This document shows, piece by piece, positions 1-8,348 of a stretch of 64,000 nucleotides of DNA; positions within the stretch are counted from its first letter, which is position 1; every line of letters starts with the position of its first letter. Source of the DNA: Cellulosimicrobium cellulans (GTDB lineage: Bacteria > Actinomycetota > Actinomycetes > Actinomycetales > Cellulomonadaceae); the NCBI RefSeq assembly GCF_007679345.1, contig NZ_VEGH01000004.1, forward strand, positions 248,001 to 312,000, given 5' to 3'. The notes beneath the pieces were generated by a model. That model did no database searches. It worked only from the letters and a program-made list of their open reading frames with translations, and was not told where the DNA came from. The position numbers and the translations under genes are program-made.

Positions 1-142
1 GGCAAGGCAGAGGGGTGGGTGGAGGGCCGGCAGCGCGGGGTCCCGCGGTTCGCCGGCAGCAGAATCATGCGGCCTGATCGGGTTCAGCACAATCGAATGA
101 TGTTGCGACAGGGGTGCAGCAGAACTGAATTAGGATGAAACG

Positions 143-1045
143 GTGCCGACCGACCCGCGCCGCCTCGCCGTCCTGCTCGCCGTGCACCGTGCCGGCGGGG
201 TGCTCGCCGCCGCCGACCTGCTGCACGTGACCCCGTCCGCAGTGTCCCAGCAGATCGCCCGGCTCGAGTCGGAGGAGGGGGTCGCGGTGCTCGACCGCAA
301 CCCCCGCGGCGCGACCCTGACGGCCGCCGGCCGGATCCTCGCGGAGGCCGCGGAGCGCATCGAGTCCGAGCTCGTCGAGGCGCGCAAGTCGCTCGCGGAG
401 CTCGGTGGCGAGCTGTCCGGCCGGGTGACGGTCGCGGCGTTCCAGACCGCCATCCGCGCCGTGATCGCCCCGGCGTTCGCCGTCGTGGCGGAGCACCACC
501 CCGGCATCGAGCTGCTGATCGAGGAGCGCGAGCAGGGGGAGTCGATGCGCCGGCTGCGCGAGGGCGACGCGGACATCGTGCTGCTGGAGCGGGACGAGGA
601 CGCGGACACGCACGTGCCGCGCGGGCAGCGCGACGTGGTGCTGCTGGAGGAGCCGTGGCGGCTGGTGCTGCCGGGGGCGGTCGCGACGCCGACGCAGCTG
701 TCCGACCTGGCGGGCGTGACCTGGCTCGCGGCGGAGCCGCAGACCGCCGCGGCGCGGGCGATGGGCCGGGTCACCGCGGCGCTCGGGCCGGTGATCTCGC
801 GGCACCTGTACTACGACTTCGACGTCGCGCTCGCGCTCGTGGCCGCGGGGCAGGGCGTCGCGCTGCTGCCGGCGCTGGCGCTGCAGGGCGAGCTGCCGGA
901 CGGGGTCACGGTGGCGACGGTGCCGGGCCTCGGGTCGCGGCGGCTCGTCGCCCGGCACCGCGCGACGCGGCGCGAGCCCGGCCCGGCGGTGGTGGCGGTC
1001 ATCGACGAGCTGCTCGCGGTGGCGTCGGGCATCGACCCGGTCTGA
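143..1045 (+). CDS. LysR family transcriptional regulator
   Basis: A 300-residue LysR-type regulator. The N-terminal 60 residues hold the winged helix-turn-helix, with the typical recognition helix TPSAVSQQIARLE at about 30-42. The rest is the periplasmic-binding-like effector domain, and the length is normal for the family. The GTG start follows a TAGGAT box (131-136) by only 6 bases, so the mRNA may be leaderless; no Shine-Dalgarno is visible. Effector and targets cannot be told from the sequence. It may control a divergent gene outside the left edge or the flavoprotein gene 63 bases downstream. Confidence 0.93.
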   Translation: MPTDPRRLAVLLAVHRAGGVLAAADLLHVTPSAVSQQIARLESEEGVAVLDRNPRGATLTAAGRILAEAAERIESELVEARKSLAELGGELSGRVTVAAFQTAIRAVIAPAFAVVAEHHPGIELLIEEREQGESMRRLREGDADIVLLERDEDADTHVPRGQRDVVLLEEPWRLVLPGAVATPTQLSDLAGVTWLAAEPQTAAARAMGRVTAALGPVISRHLYYDFDVALALVAAGQGVALLPALALQGELPDGVTVATVPGLGSRRLVARHRATRREPGPAVVAVIDELLAVASGIDPV

Positions 1046-1108
1046 CGAGCCGCGGGGCCCGTCCCGCCCGCCGGGCGCCCCGCCCACCGGCCACCTAGGC
1101 TCCGGCGC

Positions 1109-2356
1109 ATGGACTGCGACGTCGTGGTGGTCGGGGCCGGGCTGGCCGGGCTGACCTGCGCACGGACCCTGCACGCGCGCGGGCTGGACGTCCGCGTGCT
1201 CGAGGCGGGTGCGGCCGTGGGCGGGCGGGTGCGCAGCGAGCAGGTCGACGGGTTCACGCTCGACCGCGGGTTCCAGGTGATCAACCCGGCCTACCCGGCG
1301 CTGCGCGACGTCGTGGACGTGGCCGCCCTCCGGCTGCAGCCGTTCCTGCCCGGTGTCGCCGTGCGGCGGGACGACGGCCTGGCGGTGCTGGCGGACCCGC
1401 GGCGAGCGCCGGCGCGGCTGCGCGAGACGCTCGGCAGCGGCTACGTCCGGGTGGGGGAGCTCGCGGCGCTCGCGCGCTGGGCGGCGCCGGCGCTGGGGTC
1501 GGTGCGCGCGCTGGAGACCGGGCCGGACGCCACGCTCGCGGAGTCGCTGACCGCGGCGGGGGTCGACGGCCCGCTGCGGCACGAGGTGCTGGAGCCGTTC
1601 CTCGCGGGGGTGCTGGCCGACGAGTCGGGCGCGACGTCCGCGACGTTCGCCCGGCTGGTGGTGCGGTCGATGCTGCGGGGGACGCCGGGCCTGCCGGTCG
1701 GGGGCGCGGGCGCGCTCCCCGCGCTGCTCGCGGACGGCCTGCCGCACGTGGCGACCGGCGCGCGGGTCGGCGCGGTCGAGCGGGTCGACGGCGGCCGGGC
1801 GGTGCTGGTCGAGGGCAGCCGGGTGCGGGCGCGGGCCGTGGTCGTCGCCGCGGACCCGGTCACGGCGGCCGCGCTCGCCGGGGTCGACGCGCCGCCGATG
1901 CGCGGGCTCACGACGACCTGGTGGGCGGCCGAGGGCATCCCGCGGGTGGACGCGGTCGTGGTCGACGGCCGGCGGCGCGGGCCGGTGGTGGACGCGGCGC
2001 TGATCTCCGCGGCCGCTCCGTCGTACGCCCCGGCGGGCGCGCAGCTGGTCCAGGCGACGTCGGTGCTGCCGTCGGGCCCGTGGGAGGCCGCCGCCCGCCC
2101 CGATCCCGTGGAGGTGCGGCGCCAGGCGGGGGAGATGCTCGGCGTCGACCCGCGGGGCTGGCGCGAGCTCGCGACGCACGAGATCGCGCACGCGCTCCCC
2201 GCGGCGCCGCCGCCGCTGCGGGTGCGGCAGCCGGTCGACCTGGGGGACGGGCTGTACGTGTGCGGCGACCACCGGGACACGCCCTCGCAGCAGGGCGCGA
2301 TCGCGTCGGGCCGGCGGGCGGCGCGGGCGGTGGCGCGGCGGCTGCTCGGCGCGTGA
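1109..2356 (+). CDS. FAD-dependent oxidoreductase, amine-oxidase/protoporphyrinogen-oxidase-like
   Basis: A 415-residue flavoprotein. The N-terminal Rossmann dinucleotide fold VVVGAGLAGLTCARTL (residues 5-20) is followed by an acidic ribose-binding position and a GGRVRSE motif typical of the amine oxidase/phytoene desaturase/protoporphyrinogen oxidase superfamily. The C-terminus has the FAD-closing segment YVCGDHRDTPSQQGAIASGRR. It is expected to be cytosolic. The substrate is unknown: the family covers polyamines, carotenoids and tetrapyrroles, and no neighbour points to one of them. It lies downstream of the LysR gene in the same orientation and may be its target. Confidence 0.85.
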   Translation: MDCDVVVVGAGLAGLTCARTLHARGLDVRVLEAGAAVGGRVRSEQVDGFTLDRGFQVINPAYPALRDVVDVAALRLQPFLPGVAVRRDDGLAVLADPRRAPARLRETLGSGYVRVGELAALARWAAPALGSVRALETGPDATLAESLTAAGVDGPLRHEVLEPFLAGVLADESGATSATFARLVVRSMLRGTPGLPVGGAGALPALLADGLPHVATGARVGAVERVDGGRAVLVEGSRVRARAVVVAADPVTAAALAGVDAPPMRGLTTTWWAAEGIPRVDAVVVDGRRRGPVVDAALISAAAPSYAPAGAQLVQATSVLPSGPWEAAARPDPVEVRRQAGEMLGVDPRGWRELATHEIAHALPAAPPPLRVRQPVDLGDGLYVCGDHRDTPSQQGAIASGRRAARAVARRLLGA

Positions 2357-2365
2357 CGCGCGACC

Positions 2366-2737
2366 TCATCGCCACCCGATCGTCGCGTCGCCACCGGACC
2401 GGTCGGGGTGCGGCGCGACGATCGGGTGGGGATCCGGGGCGGAGCGGGCCGGCACGCGCGGGTGCGGGGACACGAACACGAACCGGCGCTGCACCTGGAA
2501 GCTCGCCAGGTACAGCACGACCTCGGTCGCGACCTTCGCCAGCAGCAGGCCGACGCCGAGGCCCGTGAGCGCCGAGAGCAGCAGGGCGAACCGGTCGAGG
2601 GCCCAGGCGGAGCCGCCGCCGACGGCGAGCAGCAGGACCAGGGTCGAGACGAGCAGACTGCGGCGCAGGCGCCGCCGGCGCGGTCGGTCGGCGGGTGCGC
2701 CGCCGGGTCGGGTGCGGGGGTTCCGGGTCATGCGCAC
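2366..2737 (-). CDS. Short GtrA-like membrane protein
   Basis: A 123-residue protein with a basic N-terminus (about 1-27), two hydrophobic segments (about 28-48 and 52-78) and the phrase YLASFQVQRRFVF, which resembles the end of GtrA-family proteins (flippase-like membrane proteins of surface polysaccharide synthesis). GtrA proteins usually have four membrane helices, so this is half-length and may be a remnant or a partner subunit. The last 19 or so residues are read through a perfect 16-bp hairpin, so the natural 3' end of the mRNA may lie inside the frame. GTG start; an ATG two codons later is an alternative. Confidence 0.6.
   Translation of the reverse strand: MRMTRNPRTRPGGAPADRPRRRRLRRSLLVSTLVLLLAVGGGSAWALDRFALLLSALTGLGVGLLLAKVATEVVLYLASFQVQRRFVFVSPHPRVPARSAPDPHPIVAPHPDRSGGDATIGWR
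2372..2429. terminator. Perfect 16-bp inverted repeat, probable bidirectional terminator
   Basis: Arms 2372-2387 (CCACCCGATCGTCGCG) and 2414-2429 are exactly complementary, with a 26-base loop that itself holds ACCGGACCGGT. It lies just after the flavoprotein stop and between convergent genes. Its right part overlaps the 3' end of the GtrA-like reading frame. No U tract is present, as is common in high-GC actinobacteria. Confidence 0.7.
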
Positions 2738-2903
2738 AGGTCTACGGAGCCCGCTCAGGACGGCCCGGTGCGGGCGCTGTGCGGGGCGTGTGAGGCGACG
2801 CGCGCGGGGTCACACGCCCGCGCACACGCCCCCGGGGTTCCGTGGTCCGCATCCGGGCGCCGGGACAGGACCGGCGCCCCAGGGCGAGGAGCAGGTGGAC
2901 GAG

Positions 2904-3776
2904 ATGATGACGATCATCGGGGGAGCGCGCGCGACGGAGGACCCGGCCGTGGCGTCCCTGAAGCAGCGGCACCGGGCGATGTGGGCGCTGGGCGACTACC
3001 CGGCGGTGGCGGCCGAGGTCGTGGGTGACCTCGGTCCGGTGCTGGTCGACGCGGTCGGCGTGCACGCGGGGGACCGGGTGCTCGACGTGGCCGCCGGCAC
3101 GGGCAACGCGGCGGTGCCCGCCGCGCTGGCCGGCGGGCGGGTGGTGGCCGCGGACCTGACGCCGGCGCTGCTCGACGCCGGCCGCCGGGCGGCCGAGGCG
3201 AGCGGGGTCGCGCTGGACTGGCGGGAGGCGGACGCGGAGGCGCTGCCCTTCGCGGCCGGGTCGTTCGACGTGGTGACGTCGTGCATCGGCGTGATGTTCG
3301 CGCCGCGGCACGCGGTCGCCGCCGCGGAGCTGCTCCGGGTCTGCCGCCCCGGCGGGCGGGTCGGGCTGCTCTCGTGGACGCCGGCCGGGTTCATCGGCCG
3401 GCTGTTCGCGACGATGAAGCCGTACCTGCCGGCACCGCCGCCCGGGGTCCAGCCGCCGCCGCTGTGGGGCGACGAGGCGCACGTGCGGGGTCTGCTCGGC
3501 GACGGCGTGACCGGCGTGCGGGTCGAGCGGCGGGTGCTGACCGTCGACGCGTTCGCGGGGCCGGAGGCGTTCCGCGACTACTTCGCGGCCCGGTACGGGC
3601 CGACCATCGCCGCGTACCGGGCCGTGGCCGACGACCCGGACCGCACGGCCGCCCTCGACGCGGACCTGGTCGAGCTGGCCCGGCGGTCCGTCCGCCCGGG
3701 CACCGGCGGCCGCGTGGTGATGGACTGGGAGTACCTGCTGCTGACCGCGCGGCGCACGGGTGACGGCGTGTCTTGA
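2904..3776 (+). CDS. Class I SAM-dependent methyltransferase
   Basis: A 290-residue methyltransferase. Motif I is VLDVAAGTGNAAVPAA (about residues 57-72), an acidic residue follows at the end of strand 2 (VVAADLTPALL), and motif IV/post-I is the ADAEALPFAAGSFDVVTS stretch of UbiE/Methyltransf_11 proteins. The ATG is preceded by GAGGAGCAG; a second ATG follows directly. The frame is open far upstream, but the homologous part begins here. The methyl acceptor is unknown. It is divergent from the GtrA-like gene. Confidence 0.85.
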   Translation: MMTIIGGARATEDPAVASLKQRHRAMWALGDYPAVAAEVVGDLGPVLVDAVGVHAGDRVLDVAAGTGNAAVPAALAGGRVVAADLTPALLDAGRRAAEASGVALDWREADAEALPFAAGSFDVVTSCIGVMFAPRHAVAAAELLRVCRPGGRVGLLSWTPAGFIGRLFATMKPYLPAPPPGVQPPPLWGDEAHVRGLLGDGVTGVRVERRVLTVDAFAGPEAFRDYFAARYGPTIAAYRAVADDPDRTAALDADLVELARRSVRPGTGGRVVMDWEYLLLTARRTGDGVS

Positions 3777-3844
3777 CGGCGGCGGGGCAGCGGCGGCAGT
3801 GTGAGCCAGGTCACATCAGATCGTCCTGGAGCAGGTGACCGCCG

Positions 3845-4267
3845 ATGCCCACGCGCCTCAACCCGTACCTCGGCTTCCGTGACACGGCGCGGGAGGCGAT
3901 GGAGTTCTACCGGTCCGTCTTCGGCGGCGAGCTCACCGTCAGCACGTTCGGCGACTTCCAGGCGAGCGACGACCCCGCCGAGAAGGACAAGGTCATGCAC
4001 TCCCAGCTCGAGACCCCGGGCGGGCTCGTGCTCATGGCGGCCGACACCCCGAACGCCATGCCGTACACCCCCGGCGACAACTTCTCGGTGTCGCTCAGCG
4101 GGGGGCCCGACGCGGAGGCCGAGCTCCGGGGGTACTGGGAGAAGCTGTCCGACGGCGGGAACGTCGTCGAACCCCTCGCCACGGCGCCGTGGGGCGACTC
4201 GTTCGGGATGGTGACCGACAAGTTCGGCACGATGTGGCTCGTGAACATCGCGGGGAACGCGGGCTGA
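3845..4267 (+). CDS. PhnB-like VOC (glyoxalase-fold) protein
   Basis: A 140-residue protein of the vicinal-oxygen-chelate fold, closest to the PhnB/'3-demethylubiquinone methyltransferase-like' group. It has the opening NPYLGFRDTAREAMEFY, the FGG turn, the central LVLMAADTP strand and the closing WGDSFGMVTDKFGTMWLVN. Members are often annotated without a proven activity. An SD-like GGAGCAGG lies 14 bases before the ATG. The next gene begins inside its last codons, so the two are probably co-transcribed. Confidence 0.85.
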   Translation: MPTRLNPYLGFRDTAREAMEFYRSVFGGELTVSTFGDFQASDDPAEKDKVMHSQLETPGGLVLMAADTPNAMPYTPGDNFSVSLSGGPDAEAELRGYWEKLSDGGNVVEPLATAPWGDSFGMVTDKFGTMWLVNIAGNAG

Positions 4268-6093
4268 CGCCGGCGGCCGTCGCCCTGCTCGGCCCGCCGG
4301 CGATCCGGCGGGACGGGCGGGGCGACCCTGTGCCCGCCCCGCGCGGCAGCAAGGCCTGGCTGCTGCTCGCGTACCTGGTGCTGGCCGGCCGGGGCGTGCC
4401 GCGCAGCCGGCTCACCGGCCTGCTCGTGGACGACGCGGACGACCCGGGCGCCGCGCTGCGGTGGAACCTGTCCCAGCTCCGCCGGGCGCTCGACGGCGTC
4501 GCGGACCTGGCCGGCGACCCGCTGGTGCTGGACCTGCGGCCCGGCACGGTCGTGGACGTCCGCGTGCTGGCGTCCGGGGCGTGGGCGCAGGCGCTCGCGC
4601 TGCCCGGCTTCGGCGGCGCCCTCCTCGAGGGGGTCACCCCGCGGGGGAGTGCCGCGCTCGAGCTGTGGCTCGCGGCCGAGCGCGAGCGGGTCGCCGGCCT
4701 GACCGCCGCCATCCTGCACGAGGCCGCGCACGCCCGGCTCGCGCGGGGGGACGCGGACGGGGCGGTCACGCTCGCGGGCCGGCTCGTCGCGGCCGAGCCG
4801 CTGGCGGAGCGCGGGCACGAGCTGTGGGTGCGGGCGCTGGTCGCCGCCGGGCACCCGGTCCAGGCCCGGCGCCGGGCGGCGGAGTGCCGGGCGCTGTTCC
4901 GACGGGAGCTCGGTGTGGAGCCCTCGCCGAGCGTGGCGGCGGCGCTGCGGGGCCGGCAGGTGGTGGCCGGCGGCGTCGCGGGCGCCCGGCCGGCGGTGTC
5001 GGCCGCCGCCGTCGACGCCGCGGTCGAGGGCGGTGAGGGTGCCGCGCACGTCGGGGCGTACGAGCGCGCGATCGACCTGCTGCGCGACGCCGTGGACGGC
5101 GCGCGCGGCCTCGGCGACGACGCGCGGCTCGCGGTGGCCCTCGGCGCGCTGGGCCGGGTCCTGGTGCACGGGGTGCGCGGCAGCGACGAGGAGGCGGTGG
5201 CGGTGCTGCACGAGGCGCTGGTCGCGGCCCGCCGGTGCGGCGCCGCCGACGTCGCGGCCCGGGCGGCGCTGGAGCTCGGGCACGTGGAGACGCTGCGCGG
5301 GCGGTACCCGCGGGCGGCCGTGTGGTGGGGACGGGCGCGGGACCTCGGCGGCGACGACGCGCGGCTGCGCGCCTGGGTGGGGGTGTTCGACGGCATCGGG
5401 CGCTGCGACCAGGCCGACTACGCGGGCGCCGCGGCGGTCCTCGGTGCGGCCGCCGAGGACGCCCGGTCGGCCGGCGACGTGCGGGCCGAGGCGTACGCGC
5501 TCACCGCGCTCGGCAGGCTCCACGTGCTGCGCGACGAGCCCGGCCCGGCGCTCGCGGCCCTGGACCGCGCGTGCGCCGTCGCGCGGGACCTCGGCTGGAC
5601 GTCGTTCCTCCCGTTCCCCCGGTCGCAGCGGGCCGAGGTGCTGCTCCGGGCGGGCGACCTGGCCGGTGCGGAGGACGGCTTCGAGGGCGCGTACGCCCTC
5701 GCCTGCCAGGTCGGGGACCCGTGCTGGGAGGGCTACGCCCTGCGCGGCCGGGGGCTGCTCGCGGTCGCCCGGGGCGACGACGCCGCCGCCCTGGACCTGC
5801 TGCTGGCCGCGCCGGGGGCGTGCCGCCGGCAGCGCGACGCGCACGACTGGGTCGAGGCGCACTGCCTGGACGCGCTGTGCGGCTTCGCGGTGCCGCGGGC
5901 CCTGCCCGGCGCGGCGGGCTGGGTCGAGGACCTGGAGGCGTTCGCGGCGCGCCGGGGGATGCGCGAGCTCGTCGCCCGGGCGGGGCGCCACCGCGCGGGG
6001 CTGGGTCAGCCGGGGGCGGCGGAGCACGCGGCGGCCCTGGCCGCGGCGATCGACAACCCGGCCCTGGCGGACGGGGCGCCGACCCGGGCGTGA
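4234..6093 (+). CDS. SARP/BTAD-type transcriptional regulator with TPR-like repeats
   Basis: A regulator of about 619 residues. The N-terminal winged-helix part (ALRWNLSQLRRAL) is followed by a bacterial transcriptional activator domain (about 90-230, with RRRAAECRALFRRELGVEPS) and about 350 residues of TPR-like alpha-helical repeats. SARP proteins activate pathway genes, often for secondary metabolism. The start is uncertain: in-frame GTG codons occur at 4189 and 4234, and the conserved part begins near 4264, at the stop of the VOC gene. Any of these starts overlaps or abuts that gene, suggesting translational coupling. Confidence 0.8.
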   Translation: MAREHRGERGLTPAAVALLGPPAIRRDGRGDPVPAPRGSKAWLLLAYLVLAGRGVPRSRLTGLLVDDADDPGAALRWNLSQLRRALDGVADLAGDPLVLDLRPGTVVDVRVLASGAWAQALALPGFGGALLEGVTPRGSAALELWLAAERERVAGLTAAILHEAAHARLARGDADGAVTLAGRLVAAEPLAERGHELWVRALVAAGHPVQARRRAAECRALFRRELGVEPSPSVAAALRGRQVVAGGVAGARPAVSAAAVDAAVEGGEGAAHVGAYERAIDLLRDAVDGARGLGDDARLAVALGALGRVLVHGVRGSDEEAVAVLHEALVAARRCGAADVAARAALELGHVETLRGRYPRAAVWWGRARDLGGDDARLRAWVGVFDGIGRCDQADYAGAAAVLGAAAEDARSAGDVRAEAYALTALGRLHVLRDEPGPALAALDRACAVARDLGWTSFLPFPRSQRAEVLLRAGDLAGAEDGFEGAYALACQVGDPCWEGYALRGRGLLAVARGDDAAALDLLLAAPGACRRQRDAHDWVEAHCLDALCGFAVPRALPGAAGWVEDLEAFAARRGMRELVARAGRHRAGLGQPGAAEHAAALAAAIDNPALADGAPTRA

Positions 6094-6257
6094 CGGCCGG
6101 GTCGGGTCCGGGAGCGCGTCCTGAGCCCGGGCGACGACGCCCCACCGCGACGACCACAGGCCGTCCGGGCGTGTCGCGTCCCCAGGTCGCGCGCCTCGGC
6201 GGGGCCGGCCGGGCGTCCGCCCATCTAGCGTCGCCACCTCCGGATCGGGGGGTGTCG

Positions 6258-6560
6258 ATGGACGACAATGTGCGTTACATTCGGTGGACCATCGTGGAGC
6301 TGGCGTGGACCCGGGAGGCCGAGGACCACATCGCCCGGCACGGCGTCGAGCCGCGCGACGTCGAGGACGTGCTGGGCGGTCGGCACTGGCGCGCCCGTGG
6401 CCGCTCCGGCACCACGCTCGTGTACGGGCGGAACCGCGGCGGCCGGTCGCTGCTCGTCGTGCTCGCCCCCGGGCGGGGCGGCGCGGCCGGCGTCGTGACC
6501 GCGCGCGACCTCACCCCTGGGGAGCGTCGCACGCTGCGACGGAGGGAGGCAGGACGATGA
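6258..6560 (+). CDS. BrnT-like type II toxin (ribonuclease fold)
   Basis: A 100-residue protein. From about residue 12 it matches BrnT/DUF497 toxins: the IARHGVEPRDVEDVL stretch mirrors the family's N-K/R-HGVsFe signature, and the tail VVTARDLTPGERRTLRR mirrors the usual S-A-R-x-x-T-x-x-E-R-R ending. BrnT proteins are mRNA interferases neutralised by BrnA-type antitoxins. The stop overlaps the next start (ATGA), as expected for a toxin-antitoxin pair. The true start may be a GTG at 6294, because a palindrome likely to be the operator (6267-6281) lies inside the longer frame. Confidence 0.75.
   Translation: MDDNVRYIRWTIVELAWTREAEDHIARHGVEPRDVEDVLGGRHWRARGRSGTTLVYGRNRGGRSLLVVLAPGRGGAAGVVTARDLTPGERRTLRRREAGR
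6267..6281. promoter_or_regulatory. Inverted repeat AATGT-N5-ACATT, candidate toxin-antitoxin operator
   Basis: A perfect 5-bp dyad with a 5-base spacer, one of very few A+T-rich motifs in this region. It sits at the front of the BrnT-like gene, where the antitoxin-toxin complex of such systems usually represses its own promoter. TTACAT within it could also serve as a -10 element if translation starts at the downstream GTG. Confidence 0.4.
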
Positions 6561-6858
6561 CCGAGAACCTGCGGCGCCTGCGCCGGCACTACGACCGCGC
6601 CGACACGAGCGCCGAGCTCGCGACCGCGGAGCTCGTCGAGCCCGGCGAGAACCGGATGGTCGGCATCACCATCCGGCTCCCGCAGTCCACGCTCGACGCG
6701 GCGCGCGCGGTGGCCGACGAGGAGGGGTCAAGGTCACCGCGCTCCTGCGCGAGTGGGTGGAGCAGCGGCTCGCCGAGCGGGTGGACGACGCGTCGGTCGT
6801 GGCGGTGGCCGACCTGCGCCGGCTGATCGCGCGCGCGGGGCGACGGAGCCCCGGCTGA
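6557..6858 (+). pseudogene. BrnA/RHH-type antitoxin, frameshifted
   Basis: The first 56 residues read normally and contain a ribbon-helix-helix-like strand and helix (MVGITIRLPQSTLDAARAVA). After the run of four G at 6724-6727 the frame turns into low-complexity Ser/Arg/Trp sequence ending at 6826. With one extra G the frame would continue as VKVTALLREWVEQRLAER and end at a TGA at 6856-6858, which is typical RHH antitoxin sequence. The toxin gene upstream is intact. Either the base loss is a sequencing error in the G run or the antitoxin really is broken. Confidence 0.75.
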
Positions 6859-6885
6859 GCGCGGACCAGCCGGCGCCGGTGGGGC

Positions 6886-8268
6886 TCAGTCGTCCAGGTC
6901 GTCCAGGAGGCCGCCGCCGACCCAGTCGTCGATGGCGATCTCGTCGGCCTCGGTGAGCTCCATCCGCGCGCCGCGGCACAGCCCGACGACGTTGTCCGCC
7001 CACGCCTCCGCCACGTCCACGGCGGTGACCGTCTCGTCCAGCTCGAGGCCGACGTAGAGCACCCCCGAGATGACGGTGTTCACGGTCGACCGGCCCACCG
7101 CGGCGCCCGCCGCCTGGCAGGCGTCGCGGACCCGGCGGGCGGTGGCGGTGCGCTCGAACGGGTGCGCCCGCACGTCGTCGGCGAGGGCGGTGAGCAGGAC
7201 GCGGTAGTTGTCGCGGCTCAGCCCGGGGGTGTCGGTGACCGAGACGACCTGGCGCTGCAGCGCCGACGCGTCGGTGCCCGCGGGGCCCTCCGCCGCGGCG
7301 CCGGGCAGGTCGGCCTCGCCGAACCGCTTCGGGTCCCAGACGTACCCCGGCGACGGCCGCGCGGCCACGCCCAGCTCGGGCACGGCCTCGCCCAGCCAGG
7401 GCAGGAAGCCACCGGTCCCGGCCCAGCGGGTGCTGGGCAGCGTCGGGTCGGCCTTCTGCGCGGCCTGCGCGACGGCGCCGGTCGGCACGGGGCGGTCGGC
7501 GGACCGGACGCGCTGCAGCACGGCCCGGCGCGCCGCGAGGGAGCCGGGGGAGCCCGTCGCGGGGTTCGGCTCGTCGCGGCGCGCGCCGCCGCGGGACCCG
7601 GAGCCCGCAGCGGCGGGCTCGGGCGCGGCCGCCGCGGACGCCGCCGCGGGCTCCGGCTCGGCCGCGGCGGCGGGCTGCTCGGGCGCCGGCGCGACCTCCG
7701 TGGCCTCGGCGGCACCCTGCCCGGCGGTCACGAGCTCCGCCAGGTCGTCGGCCGTGATGACGGTGTCCGCGACGGCCCGGTACGCGCTCGCGGCCGGGCT
7801 CGCGGTGATGATCGTGACCCGCCGGTCGGCGGCGCGGCAGCGCTGCACGAGCGGCGTGAAGTCGGCGTCGGCGGACACGATGACGAACTCGTCGTACCGG
7901 GTGTCCGCGTCCAGCGCGTCGACGGCGTCGAGCACGAGGTTGATGTCCGCGCTGCTCTTGCCCTGCTGGGTCAGCGACGGGCAGTCGACGACCTGGAACC
8001 CGGCCCGCGTGAAGTTGGGCCGGAACCGGCTGAACACGGACGGGTTGAGGTAGCAGGCACGCACGAGGAACCGGCGGGTGAAGTCGCCGTCCGCGTCGCT
8101 CCCGCTCTCCAGCTCGGACAGCCAGTGCCCCGGGTCGGTGGCGAACGCCTCCGCGGCGTCCGGGTCCAGGCGGCGCAGGCCGATGTAGACGTTGTCGAAG
8201 TCCACGAACATGGCCGTGCGCAGGCGGCGCGGCGTGTCGAGGCGGCTGGGGTCCAGGGCTGACGTCAC
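6886..8268 (-). CDS. NYN-domain (PIN-like) nuclease with LOTUS-like segment
   Basis: A 460-residue protein. Residues 17-175 form a NYN domain: MFVDFDNVYIGL with acidic residues at 23 and 25, KSSADINLVLDAVDAL, and the third acidic cluster VSADADFTPL. This metal-dependent fold is associated with RNA cleavage. An Ala/Glu/Pro-rich linker (about 190-245) leads to a region resembling an OST-HTH/LOTUS RNA-binding domain (about 255-330, ending GGFLPWL) and a conserved alpha-helical C-terminus. The GTG start at 8268 was preferred over longer options because homology begins just after it and the PucR promoter lies upstream. Its target is unknown. Confidence 0.85.
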   Translation of the reverse strand: MTSALDPSRLDTPRRLRTAMFVDFDNVYIGLRRLDPDAAEAFATDPGHWLSELESGSDADGDFTRRFLVRACYLNPSVFSRFRPNFTRAGFQVVDCPSLTQQGKSSADINLVLDAVDALDADTRYDEFVIVSADADFTPLVQRCRAADRRVTIITASPAASAYRAVADTVITADDLAELVTAGQGAAEATEVAPAPEQPAAAAEPEPAAASAAAAPEPAAAGSGSRGGARRDEPNPATGSPGSLAARRAVLQRVRSADRPVPTGAVAQAAQKADPTLPSTRWAGTGGFLPWLGEAVPELGVAARPSPGYVWDPKRFGEADLPGAAAEGPAGTDASALQRQVVSVTDTPGLSRDNYRVLLTALADDVRAHPFERTATARRVRDACQAAGAAVGRSTVNTVISGVLYVGLELDETVTAVDVAEAWADNVVGLCRGARMELTEADEIAIDDWVGGGLLDDLDD

Positions 8269-8348
8269 GCGGCCATCCTGCCGCGAAACCCGCCCGGCCG
8301 CTGCGCTCGTACACTGTCCCGGTGCCGAGCGGGACCAGGTGGTGAGCA

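Noticed and set aside
1..68. Possible divergent gene running off the left edge from an ATG at 66-68 on the minus strand
   Set aside because: Only about 22 codons are visible and they match nothing; not enough to support a gene.
65..2272. Long minus-strand open frame of 735 codons opposite the LysR and flavoprotein genes
   Set aside because: Arg/Pro/Gly/Ala-rich translation without any recognisable domain; it mirrors the codon bias of the real plus-strand genes. The same holds for the many other long antisense frames in this G+C-rich window.
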